Shown here: piece by piece, positions 21,187 to 31,884 of the stretch | How positions within the stretch are numbered: position 1 is the stretch's first letter | Layout of the letters: every line of letters starts with the position of its first letter | Notes under the pieces: model-generated | Seen by the model: the letters and a program-made list of their open reading frames with translations, nothing else | What the model was told of the DNA's origin: nothing | The model's database searches: none | Assembly: GCA_030248295.1 (NCBI GenBank) | Contig: JASANH010001533.1 | Span: forward strand, 124,001-188,000 | Direction of reading: 5' to 3' | DNA length: 64,000 nt | From: Mesodorylaimus sp. YZB2_4 | Taxonomy: Eukaryota > Nematoda > Enoplea > Dorylaimida > Dorylaimidae | Translations under genes and position numbers: made by a program

Positions 21187-21980
21187 TTGAGTAAGATGGA
21201 CAACTTTCCGATTCAAACGCAGCGCAGTAACGAGAAGTACACACGCAATGGATATATGTACGTCAAAGGCAAGCTGAACAAAGCCGGAAAAATTCAGTTT
21301 TGGCGATGCGACAAGAAGAACGATGGATGCGATGGGCGGATTTTGACCAATGTGCGCGACGGGTCATTTTACTCAGAAAAAGCTCAGCATACCTGCCGGG
21401 CAACTGGAGATGCAGTTCGGGTTGAAATGCAGCGTATCAGTACGAATGCCAAAAAGATTGCCAGGTCTACTAAGGAAATGCCTGCACAAATCCGGGAACA
21501 AGTAATCGCTAACATCCCTCCAGCAGTGCAAGGTCAGATGCCAAAACGTGATGTTATGGCGAGAAATATCCAACGCATTTGGAATAGGAACCAAAGAGCA
21601 CCACAGAATCCAGAGGCTCGTTAAGAAATTGTAATTCAAGAAGAATACATGCATTATGAAGCATATGATGGTCACCAAGAGCTTTTTCTGGTGCAGATTC
21701 GGGTGCAGGTGAACCCGATCCGCAACGTATCCTTGTTTTTGGCCGAGAGAATCATGGGACGTGGGCGAATCTGATGAGCGCATTGTTCATGGACGGCACT
21801 TTCCTGCTTTCTCCCCCGCTTTTCGCACAGATCTTCGTCATCTTGGTTCGACGTGAGCAGGGCTTCGTGTTCCACGTGCTCTATTAATTGTTGCCTAACA
21901 AGACGCCGGAGACACACGCCGAAGTGTTTCGAATGGTTTTTCAGTTTATGTGAATTGAAAGATGCAGCGGATAGAAACAC
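21187..21980 (+). mobile_element. Decayed FLYWCH/MULE DNA transposon
   Basis: The first part, 21187-21624, encodes a 145-residue FLYWCH zinc finger protein: YTRNGYMYVKGKLNK, FWRCDKKNDGCDGRI and the closing AQHTC give the Cys/His pattern. About 70 nt later and in a different phase, 21696-21960 encodes the start of a MULE transposase core (FMDGTFLLSPPLFAQIFVI, first catalytic Asp in MDGTF). It carries an in-frame TAA before LLPNKTPETHAEVFRMVFQF. The later catalytic residues are absent. It is a truncated, frame-broken transposon; the FLYWCH frame alone could still be expressed. Two short tandem arrays and a hairpin lie directly upstream. Confidence 0.75.
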
Positions 21981-22258
21981 AACGAGCGGATAGAATCAGT
22001 GTTTTATAGCCCTGGCATCAGTTCAGGGAAGAAAGAAATTTTTGACAAGGTAAGACAAGTTTCTGTGCGAAAACTATCCTTAATTGGCTTTAGTAGTAAA
22101 ATCAAGTTTCGTCAGGCGAAAGAAGTTTTGTCTTTCTAGTGTATTACTGTACAACAGGCATGGGCATGGCATTTGATACTAAAACGCTACCCAACTCCTA
22201 GCCCATCTCAGCGTCCGCCTCAACCAGTGTTTCGACCCGATCAATCACCGCCCACTAA

Positions 22259-22483
22259 TCAATATCGATCTTTCGAATCTTCTTTGATATCACCAGATGA
22301 GATCGAATGGCCAGCGTAAGGTGTGGCACCTGATTCCGCAGTCCCATAATCCTCCGCTGAATGACTCGCGCTCGAATTTCTCCTTTGTCTTCGCCTTCTA
22401 ATATGATACCACGCGCAGACACTAATCATACCACATACCAGCAAGGAGACCACGACCAGAGCTGTGGTCATAAACTGATCCAT
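22259..22483 (-). CDS. Terminal exon of a single-pass membrane protein
   Basis: On the minus strand this frame gives a strongly hydrophobic segment (MTTALVVVSLLVCGMISVCA) followed directly by a basic stop-transfer (RRRRQRR) and a Ser/Asp-rich tail ending KEDSKDRY. This is the expected topology of the last exon of a type I membrane protein. The ectodomain exons upstream were not identified. It resembles in plan the neighbouring exon at 23346-23768 and may be a diverged relative. Confidence 0.45.
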   Translation of the reverse strand: MDQFMTTALVVVSLLVCGMISVCAWYHIRRRRQRRNSSASHSAEDYGTAESGATPYAGHSISSGDIKEDSKDRY

Positions 22484-23345
22484 ACTGATGAGTCGGGGCC
22501 GAGTAGAAACGAGAAGTCAAGCAAGACAGGCAGCCGAGGTCTGATTTTGTGTTTTCTCAACCCATGTCTTGCCTATTGTAGGTACAATACCGGACAACGC
22601 CAACGCAAGCCTCCTTTCCCTCCTACAAGTCACACGTTGACTGTATGCGATGTAAAAACCATTGATATTTTCTAAATAAACTGGCATTGAGGGTGTGAAA
22701 ACTGGTTTTCCAAATTTGTCTGGCCAACTTCATGTTGTCGGAGTAGCGCATGAAGGCGGACGCCGTTTTGAGGCCCCTACGTCAGGAAATGACGTTTGGT
22801 GATCGTCGAGTTACTGCTGCTGACTAGACCTCACGGCATTCCCTTCTGAAGGTAACTCGGCTAGAAACTAAATAGGGACCGGGGAGGGGAGTGTCCAAAC
22901 GATGCCCTCTAAAATGATGGCTTCGTAAAAAGGTGTTTTACCCATGTTCCAAAGTCCTTGCAGTAAAAACAGTTCAGTTTTCCGCCTTTTTTACTCTCTC
23001 CTGCCTCTAAATCATCGTGACTGATGGCACAATGCCATTACACATCCAGTGCTGTCGCACTTTATACGGTTGCACTGGAAAGGCTATTTGAACTAATGAT
23101 AAGTACTTCCGAAAGGTTAAAAATTAAATTTTGGTTCAGTAGGGGGACGAGATTTGACTCAGAAATTTTATTTCAGTTTTTTATTCTTGCAGTAACAGAG
23201 CCTTGTCTCTGCACAAAGTCCGAAGGTTCAAATCCCATCGCATTAACTACTGCTCAGCTAAAGGCAGCAAATGCGACCATAACTGTGCGAGCATACATAA
23301 GTGCTATACAAGGGATATATATGTAATACCTCCATCATAAAACCT
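22484..23345. other. Intergenic or intronic, no gene seen
   Basis: Only short frames in all phases. It may hold unrecognised ectodomain exons of the membrane protein at 22259-22483. Confidence 0.3.
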
Positions 23346-23768
23346 TTAAAAGCCGCCTTTGTTGTCATGCTGTCTAGGCATATTTATTGCCACTTCGTAG
23401 GATGGTGGTGGTTGCTCATGCTGCCAAAGTTCGGGACTCGGTCGAATGACGCAAGATTGCGATATCCAAATAGATTGGTTAGAATCGCTGTTATTTTGTT
23501 GTTGAGCGCGTTGATTCCCATTCATGTGTCGTTTATATTTCCAAGTACGGTAGCGACAGTAAACTCCCAAAGTCGCAGACACAATGGCGATGACTGCTAG
23601 CAGCACCACTGACTGCACCAAGTTGTTCTGCTGTGATGGCACATATTCAATCGCAGAAACTGTTGTCTGGCTGGAATTGCTTATGGAAAATTTTTCCATG
23701 CCGAAATAGTGTAGCTTGCTCCAACTAGCAGTCTTTCGTTGTTCAAATTTTATGCACTGATTTTCCAC
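23346..23768 (-). CDS. Terminal exon of membrane protein with PPPSY motif
   Basis: The minus-strand frame has an extracellular part with one Cys and several NSS/NNS stretches. A transmembrane segment follows (SVVLLAVIAIVSATLGVYC), then a basic stop-transfer (RYRTWKYKRH), an Asn/Gln-rich tail and QPPPSYEVAI near the end. PPxY binds WW domains such as those of Nedd4-family ligases. The architecture recalls Shisa-like (STMC6) adaptors. A likely acceptor (GTCTCCAG) lies just upstream, so more exons precede it, probably those at 24179-24991. Confidence 0.5.
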   Translation of the reverse strand: MENQCIKFEQRKTASWSKLHYFGMEKFSISNSSQTTVSAIEYVPSQQNNLVQSVVLLAVIAIVSATLGVYCRYRTWKYKRHMNGNQRAQQQNNSDSNQSIWISQSCVIRPSPELWQHEQPPPSYEVAINMPRQHDNKGGF

Positions 23769-24178
23769 TGGAGACTAATACTTTCCACCAAAGGCGGTAG
23801 CCGAGTAGTGAACTTTTCACATTCAATACAATCTAATGACTGTGTGTCAACTTGGTGAGTGATTAGGTTTTTAGGGGAAAGCAGGGCCGGCAAACATGTG
23901 AAATATGGTGCAACGAGATGAGAGATCACGCGAATATCCTGCCCAAGAAGTGGGAACGCCCTGCATTATTTTAGATGTCCCGTTCATAGCGCGTGGCAGT
24001 ATATCGTGCGCGCGTACATAGGAATGCGTATTCGCTATGCTGACTACTCAAATATCGTTGCGGTCTTATCGGAAGAATGTCATCAGTGGTCAGTGTCACA
24101 TAAACGCCTGTTTACTTATCTGCTGCTCCGACTGGAATTTCCCATACTGATCGTGAAATGTGAGTAAAACAATGTTCC

Positions 24179-24991
24179 TCAACATGTCTGGTGGGGAACT
24201 CTGAATGTGAGACATGCGACGTACCCCGCCTGATATGCGGGTATGCACAATATTTGCAGGAAATGGCTGAATGCATGACTGCCTTCTTGGTTCTGGCTCT
24301 TAAATGTTTCACTTTGGCAAATATATTCAATGGGTTGTAGACTCATGACTTGAAAACTGTCTACAGAGCAACCCCAAGGGCGCTCGCAAATGACCTGATT
24401 TAGTGAAATCTCTAGCATCAATACCATCTGAATCTTTTTTGCGCTATCAGTGTCATATGTAGATTTACCAAATCTGATATCTCTGGTTGAAATGATGCTT
24501 TCAAATCCATCTGCATGCGATGTCAACGCAGTGTCGCTGCAATATCCAAGACTTTTTTGTGGCCTTACAGTATCTTACTAAAATTGACAAAATTCGCGAA
24601 ATTGTCGCAAAGAGTTTGGCACTTGTCCAAGAAAGATGACTTTAGTGGTCTCATGTCAGCTTTTCCAGTTTGCGCTTCTGTTTCGTTTAGCTGAAAGAAT
24701 TTTAACGAGGCAGAAAGGATTTGTGGAAACTGATAACCTACACGCTTCAAAATTTTTTTGAGAAACAGCTGCCGAGGTTTTTCTAAGACCTGAAATCCTT
24801 TCATAAAACACCATTCCCAATCTTTTGTTAAAGCAGGTAAAGTTTTTTGCTGACACCTAGCATCTAGTTCAAAGTCAAACTGCCTGTCACAGCAGCTAGT
24901 CCCTGAAAGTTTGACTAGCTGTGAACCTACGAGAAGACAGCTGTTAAATGCTCGTGTGCTCTTTGACAGTTTCCATGCATTCTTAAGTTTC
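24179..24991 (-). CDS. Cys-containing exons, probably ectodomain of the upstream membrane gene
   Basis: Three minus-strand open segments look like exons: 24991-24931 (KLKNAWKLSKSTRAFNSCLL, donor GTAGGT), 24902-24579 (TSCCDRQFDFELDARCQQK ... LDKCQTLCDNFANFVNF, donor GTAAGA) and about 24540-24179 (ICERPWGCSVDSFQVM, IEYICQSE). They contain paired cysteines and have natural composition, so they probably belong to one secreted or extracellular domain, possibly feeding into 23346-23768. The phases I could assign do not all close, so the joined protein is not established and no family is named. Confidence 0.35.
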
Positions 24992-25060
24992 CTGAAGCGT
25001 GCGAGTCAAAGAAGCCCTCCTGTCAAGATGGTCCTCTGACTTACATTAGAAGAGCCAAGG

Positions 25061-25369
25061 AGGCAACGTCTTTTTTAGGCCTTTGAATGTGCTCGCTTTT
25101 TATTGATCCAAAAACTTCAAGGGACTTTAGTTGCACCTTGCGTCTCATCTCGGATAAAGGTTATATTGGGAATAAATCTCATTACCACTTCTCCATCGGG
25201 AAATAATCGCATTATCAGCGGTCGATATCCACCCTCATTTCTCACTATTCATAAATACAGACCATCAAGTTTATCTTGCTAGAGCTTGGTTCAGCTTAAA
25301 TCTTCAGACGCTTTCTAAAGTCAGCTGGAAGCAACAGGTTTCGAAACATTCGCTTCATGCGCACACTGT
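25061..25369. promoter_or_regulatory. Upstream region of the nicotinic receptor gene
   Basis: No gene is seen. A TATA-like CATAAATA lies near 25249, about 120 nt before the receptor start. Confidence 0.3.
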
Positions 25370-26328
25370 ATGACCATGTCGTTTCCTGTCCTTTGGATTC
25401 TTATTACTACTATTTGTTTTTTGGGGATTCAAGGTAAGATCGTTTAGAGCTCATAATGCCCTGACCATTGTCTTGTCCCAGGTAACAGTGAGCAGAACTT
25501 TGTGTCCTATGCTACTGAGCAACGACGCCTTATAAGACACTTGACTGATGCGGGTTCATACGACAATCGGGTCCGGCCAGTTGTAACTTCACTGCAGCCA
25601 ATCAATGTGACTATCAGAATGAACTTGTATCAGATAGTCGATATCAATGAACGCCAGCAATATGTAGAACTTTAGTAAGTATTATGCAGAGATACTCGAG
25701 CGATCGATTGAAGAGGTTCCTCGATGTTTTAAGCTGCTGGATGACTCAAATGTGGTACGACTGGTCACTGGCGTGGGATCCGAGGCATCACGCTAATATC
25801 ACCATGATTGTTCTGCCCTATACAGACATTTGGTATTTTCCTAATTCTCTTCGTAATCAATACAGTAACTATATGCTGTATTTTTAGGCTTCCCGACACT
25901 TATCTTTACAACAAGTGAGTTAGCCTGGGTGCTAACGCACGCCTTGATTTGCGTACAGTGGCTACAGCAGATGCCCTTTTATAGTCAGTCTTACTCTGTC
26001 GAGCATTCACACACAAAACACAATATAAATCCATCGCAAACTCTTATATGCCAGCAAGTCTAGCTGTACTGGCATTCTAGTCTGGCCATGGTACGTGAGG
26101 AATCAGAGCACTGGATCAATGTCATTCTCCAAATGGAGAAGAACGCATCAATGGCTTTTGTCACCTTTCGTTATCCCGCCTTGTATAAATTTGCATGCAA
26201 CATGGACGTCACCTACTTTCCTTTCGATAAGCAATTCTGTAAGTTTTTCTGGTTTGGGGCCATCCATAAGGGACGTCCACAAGAAACGGTACCTCCCCCC
26301 CCCACCAAAACCCACCCAAAACCCCAGG

Positions 26329-26362
<34 letters not shown>

Positions 26363-28016
26363 CCCCCCCCCCCCGTCCACTTTTCGCCCTCCCCCGGGTA
26401 GAGTGGACGTACTTTATGGACGGCCCCTTTCTTCCTCCTCACTTTACCCACTTTTTCACTTCAGGCACAATGGTGTTTGGCTCTTGGACATACGACTCGA
26501 CAGGAATCGACTTCTTCCCTGAAACTGAGCAAGTGACTAGAGAGGATTTCAGCGAAAGCGAGGAATGGACTTTAATCAGTTTCAAGGTGAGAGGACTGAA
26601 GCACATGCTGTGTTCGCCTAGCACAAGATTTTTCTGCTTGTAGGCATACAGGGTACTGGAAAAGTATACTTGTTGTCCAGAACCATTTTCACTGCTTCGG
26701 TTGCGTTTGTCAATAAAAAGAAAACCACTGCATTATATCGTCAATCTGGTAAGATAGTCAGCATGAGACGTTGAGTCTTCAATTTAGATTTGAACCCTAA
26801 AAGCTTTAGCTACACGAAGCCTTGAAATTACTGGCACACCTGCATTGAGCGCCTGATTTTAGATTATCCCAACAGTGATTATTAGCATAATCAGCAATGT
26901 CGGATTTTTCACGCCGACTACGACAGGTGATGAACGAACAGAAAAAGTTAATTTGGGCATAACAACTCTCCTAGCATTTGCTATTTTACTGCTGATGATC
27001 TCCGATCAAATGCCAACTACCTCTTCGTCGATCCCTCTAATTGGTATGATGTGTGGCATTGTGCGAGCGTCTGATGTAGAGGCTGGTCTGACAATTGATC
27101 GTCTGCAAGAAGTCTGCAGCTGGGAGCATCACTTGTCAGGGTGTGTTTTAGCCATGGGCTAGATTGGAAGACCGGGTTTTTTTCACGTGATGCAAAAGTT
27201 CCACTGGTCACTTATTCCATTAATATGGACCCGGACTTATTACGTACACTGATACTCACTGCACAGTTGACTAGGTCCTCAAGGAGCATGGCACTTCAGC
27301 CTGCGTGTGCACTAGTTCATCAAGAGCATGCCACAGGCGTGAGAATGCCATAGCGTGCAGTGTATGTGAATCAGAAGGATTTCGACTTCAGGCTGGTTCC
27401 TGCTCGGCATTATGATCCAGACTTCAATATCTACATTGGCCACAGCAATAATAATAGCTGTGCAACGACGCGCAGGCACAGGAGAACAGTTATCATCCAA
27501 GACACGGAAAATATTTTTTAACCAAGTAGCTCCAATTCTACTTGTCAAGGCACCTCCATTGCTCACAACTTATTTGATCGCATTTGAGTCGAGCCCGAAG
27601 CTAGCTGCATGCTCTTCTAGTAGGGTAAGCCACAAGCAGCTCAATAATAGGCTTCGTACTGCATTTATGCCTTTTAGGAAAGCGCTCCTAGTAAATCATC
27701 AATGTCAACTCTGCTTGACGACTTCGAGGTGCATGGGCCCCCCAATTATCAGACATGTTATGGAAGAATGGGTCAAAATCAGGTGGTGTGTTCAGAATGT
27801 GGAAGTCGTGACAAGATGCAAGTCAAGGTGTACTTAAAAAGACAGAAATCAATTAAAGTCTCGCGCGAACAAGAGCCAACTAGGCAGCAAATAATTGACG
27901 CAGAATATGTGTGGTTTTCGTCAATCCTTGATCGAATATGCTTAATCTTATCCTTGAGCGCTGTCCTGGCACTGGCATTGTTCATAGTTTTGATCGGCTA
28001 CATCAAGGGAAAGTAG
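25370..28016 (+). CDS. Nicotinic acetylcholine receptor-like alpha subunit
   Basis: Ten exons join in phase: 25370-25433, 25482-25674, 25734-25832, 25888-25914, 26081-26238, 26465-26586, 26644-26748, 26863-27043, 27392-27624, 27678-28016. The product has 506 residues: signal peptide, ligand-binding domain, four transmembrane helices. The 15-residue Cys-loop is CNMDVTYFPFDKQFC. Binding loops are visible: D in WYDWSLAWDP, A in IWLPDTYLYN, B in GSWTYDS and C in KYTCCPEP, whose adjacent Cys pair marks an alpha subunit. TM2 (EKVNLGITTLLAFAILLLMI) has Glu-Lys at its inner end, the cation-selective signature. TM4 is ILSLSAVLALALFIVLIG. It should form a pentameric acetylcholine-gated cation channel. 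The 27-nt exon 4 encodes most of loop A. The intron at 26239-26464 holds a MITE. Confidence 0.93.
26256..26427. mobile_element. MITE in receptor intron, with poly(A)/poly(C) core
   Basis: The ends are inverted repeats of about 25 bp (GGGGCCATCCATAAGGGACG at left; GGGGCCGTCCATAAAGTACG on the other strand at right, both followed by TCCAC). The 172-bp element contains 32 A (26329-26360) followed directly by 14 C. It starts 17 nt after the splice donor. The flanks show TTT on both sides, a possible target duplication. Confidence 0.8.
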
Positions 28017-28689
28017 AAATGTGTGTGCGCTTGGTACTTCGGCTGGTGGCCACATCACCAGTGATTGGAATAGCAGTAAAATGAGCTATGGTACAACCCG
28101 ACTTGTGACAACAAGTGAACAAAATTAGTACTACGAGTTTCAGCCAGAATTTTCGCTCTACCCTCGCGAAATCAGCACCAACAGGTCCAATGGCCTTGTC
28201 AAGGTCGCGTCCCGAATTCTGAAGAGGATGCTCTGTTTTTGACGTCGCTTGGAGATTCCGCGTGGTTCGTGCCACCAATGTTTTCTATCTCAATTTTAAA
28301 TGTGAGCACCACGAATCTCGTGCCGCCTTTACCGTTTTCTTTCTAGTTCAATGAAAATACCAGAAGTTGGTAATTTTATACAGTAAATATGTGGACGCGG
28401 CGTATTACAGGGTCTCATTTTGACATGATTCATGTTCGTGGTGTATGAGACGGTCATTGGCACTGTCTGAGCGGAGAGCAACCTGCCAAGGTCTCAGCAG
28501 CACGTACAGCCATAACTGGAAAGTTCATTGCATCTCCTTGAGAATGAACTTTGTTTGCCTAACTCCCTAACTTTGTTTGCCGCATTCTTGCTTGCGTAGG
28601 ACATTGGACCCCGTACATAAAAATCTTTGGGCCGTATTCGGGACAGTGTCGTCAGGAGAGTCGGTTGAAAGTATATGATAGTGCCGAGA
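28017..28689. other. Intergenic, no gene seen
   Basis: 3' flank of the receptor gene and upstream region of the Pro/Gln-rich gene. No motif is recognised. Confidence 0.4.
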
Positions 28690-31184
28690 ATGAAAGTGGT
28701 GGCTACTTTCATTATTATTGCCATTGTGGCGGGCTCTCCACGTCAGGTAAGTAATGGTAGGCAAAGCATAGAGAAGCTTGATGGGCACAGTGCAGCAACT
28801 ATGTTACATTCTGTTTCTCACAATCAGTCAGTGTCATCGTTATAGATTTGCTGAGCAATGTCCACAATATGCCTGGGGTTGTCCATATTTAGTATGGGTG
28901 CGCCAATAATCCACGCGTTTTGGATGCCAAACCATATAGCCAATTCTATTTCAGGCAAAGGCACAAGTGCAGCCAGCCGTGCCAAAGCCCCAACAACCTC
29001 AAGTAGAGCAACCAGACTCAGCAAGCCCACAGTCAGAGTCACAGCCCCCTGAACCATCCGGTGGTGCTGCTCAAAATCCGTCAAACCCTCAGCAGCCACA
29101 ACAACAACCAGAGGCTGAAGAAGCGTCGGCAAGCGAAGGACAAGAGCAGAAATCTGGAGCTCCTCAGCAATCTCAAGGACCACAATATCCGCAGGAGCCA
29201 CGGCAGCCGCAGGCCAACAAACAACAAAAGCAGCCCCAGCCACAGCAACCACAAACACAATCACGGCCCCAATCGCAGCTGCCAAAACAGCCTCAGCAAC
29301 CTCAACAGCCTCAACAACCTCAAGTAGAGCAACCTGATTCGTCAAGCTCAGAGCCACGGCCTTCGCCTTCTGGCAATGCTGCCCCAAAGCAGCCTCCTAA
29401 TCCACAGCAACCAGAGGAGGGCGATCAGGACCCAGCTGAAGAGACACCTGCTGGCCAGGGGCAAGAACAGAAACCTAATGCCCCTCAGCAACCGCAAGGT
29501 CAGCAGCAACCTCAAGGTCAGCAGCAACCGCAAGGTCAGCAGCAACCGCAAGGTCAGCAGCAACCGCAAGGTCAGCAGCAACCGCAACAACCTCGTCAGC
29601 CACAGCAGCCACAGCAACAAAAGCAATCTGAAGAAGAAGGCGCAGAGGTGGACCCTGCGGACTCTCAAGCTGGGGCTGAACCACCAGCTGAATCTCCCAA
29701 ACCGGTGTCTCCCGTAAGGCAAGGGAGCTCATCGAATTCAACGCAGCAACTTAATCCAGAAGAATCTGCTCCTGCTGATCCTTTTGCGGAAGCATCCTCA
29801 ACAACAAAGCCTGCAAGTAGTCCAAAACCTAGCCAATCTTTACCCAGACCTAATGGACCCCCCAGGAGCGTAGTGGAGTCGAAGGGGATCGCGAAAGAAG
29901 AAAGTTGTTCCATCATTAAGTGCAAGGCTGGCCAAGAGTGCAAAGTGAACAGAGGCGAGGCGTCGTGTGTGGATATTAAGCCCGCAGAGCAGCCGAATCC
30001 AACGACCACAGGAGCTAGTGGCGCCCGGGTGGATCCAGGCGGACCAAATATTGGCATCGGAGGACCGCCTGCCCCAGCACCAGCAGTTCCGTTCTCCCCG
30101 ATCGGCGGAGCTGGCATAGGTTTGCCTCCACAACCGATTCAACCGGTTGATGCCAGTCCATCAGGACCAAAGCCGCCAAGTCAAAATGGTCTACCCAGGC
30201 CCGCCCTAGGTCAGCATTCCATAAATGGAGCATCTCCTCCCGGATCCCAATCGTCCAATTCTCCGAGTCCATCGCCTCCACAGAATCCACAAGGAAATGA
30301 GCCTGGTGGCGATGGCGCTTTGCAACCTGACCAAGCTGGCCAAGGTCAGAACGCGGCCTCTAGTCCACAACCAAATGGTGTCAAGCCTCAAAGCTCAGTT
30401 TCTCCCAAACCCGCACAAGCGGGAACACCAGGTTCCACACAAAAACCAGCATCTGCAACGCAGCCGGAAGAATCGTCTGAGAAAGCTCCTGAAGGCGAAA
30501 ACGCGCCTCAACCAGGAGCAGGAGAAGTCAAATCAGCATCCACGCCATCCAGTATTTCAAATCCGCCACCGTCTGGCGGGACCACACCAAAGGGTGCCGC
30601 CTTGCCTCTAGCGAAATCGACTCCGCAACCAGCAGCAACCCAAGACGGCCAGGGTCAAGACGGAGCTGGCAATGCCTCAGCGCCACAGCCAGCTGATGGA
30701 GGTAAGAGTCGTATTCGGTCCACATTTTCAAGCAGGCAGAAATGGTGTACAGCCGTCTGGGGATTACTAAAACACTGTTCAGGGTGACCACCTTCGCACC
30801 TTGCTTGCATAGTTGTGACACTTGACTGCCCACTCAACACGTCATCATTGCTTAACGCTTGCAATTACTGCAGTAAAACCTGGGATCTCAATCTTTGCGC
30901 AGACCCCCTTGACTAGCATCTGTTAATTATCACTAACTAAAACACTAACTAAAATAAGCTCTGCCTCTGCTCACGATCAGACATGTCAGGCAGCTTAAAA
31001 AGTATAGCGTACAATTCCAGGTCGCCCATCTTCACCACCGTCGTCTTCATCGTCTGGCGGAGCGTGTACTCCGAATTCTTGCCCCGAAGGAAACAAATGC
31101 ACTGAAGTGAAAAGATCATGTTTGGGAGAGCCCTGCCGACAATTCGACTGCGATCCAGACACTGTGGTCACCAAGAAACCATGA
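28690..31184 (+). CDS. Secreted Pro/Gln-rich protein with Cys modules
   Basis: Three exons, 28690-28746, 28955-30701 and 31021-31184, join in phase to give 655 residues. The first exon is a signal peptide (MKVVATFIIIAIVAGSPRQ). The large exon is almost entirely Pro, Gln, Ser and Gly, with five near-identical GQQQPQ repeats around residues 200-231. A cysteine module near residues 337-358 (CSIIKCKAGQEC) has the spacing C-x4-C-x5-C. The last exon ends in a second module of the same spacing (CTPNSCPEGNKC) with four further Cys. This C-x4-C-x2-G-x2-C pattern resembles follistatin-like/Kazal-adjacent units. Likely role is extracellular matrix, cuticle or adhesive; that is inference from composition. 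Antisense frames under the repeats are shadows. It converges with the WAP gene at 31885. Confidence 0.82.
29497..29590 (+). repeat. 18-bp coding tandem repeat (GQQQPQ)
   Basis: Five copies of CAAGGTCAGCAGCAACCG run in frame within the Pro/Gln-rich gene and differ only at silent or single positions, implying recent slippage or unequal exchange. Confidence 0.85.
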
Positions 31185-31884
31185 TCAGGCTGTGCGTAAT
31201 ATTGTGCCGATGTTCATTGCGTGTATTGCACATCTTGACTTCTCATACCATCTCGTTATCTAATCACGAGTACATATGCCCTCAGGAGTTAATGTCAACA
31301 GTCTGTGGCAGGTGAGCCAAGCTATCGATCACAAGCCGCTAATAGTTATCAATAGCTCATTTTACAAGTTGATTTTTCGCACGATGCACGTGCACCAGGA
31401 AATAATAAGTCCTCTCCAACCTAGGGGACGCCAGATATGGAGGCAGTGTCAAGTGCAAAATCAGGTCGTAACCTGTTTGAGTCTTGTAAAATAGACTTGG
31501 ATGCTTATTTGGCCCAGTTTGAAGGCTCTGCGATCGAGGCATTTGGGCGGTGTGATCCAAGAGCGTGGAGGTCACTGGGTGCCCATGAGCTTTTAAAAAT
31601 GGGCCTGCTTACTAAAACTCTTGGTTTCTAATCGTAAGGTGTGCATCAGAACTGCAGCTGAGCATCTTCCGTCTGAACGATGAGTTTAGCAGCAGCGGGT
31701 ATCAGCGCAGATACTGTATGCTGTCGGCACATTGTGAATGCCGGAACTGTGAGCGCTTTTATAAGGTCCGATTGGATTCGCACTGAATGCAAGAAAAGCA
31801 AATGATCACAATGTGCAACACACGATGTACCTATGTCACCCGTATTTCGCCGTTAGAAAGTGTGCACGAGGCAAATATGAGAGA
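31185..31884. other. Convergent 3' flanks, no gene seen
   Basis: Lies between two gene ends pointing at each other. Only short frames without family resemblance. Confidence 0.4.

Noticed and set aside
28824-30117. Long minus-strand open frames rich in Val, Ala and Leu
   Set aside because: They are antisense to the Pro/Gln-rich coding exon; absence of stops there follows from CAG/CCA codon use.
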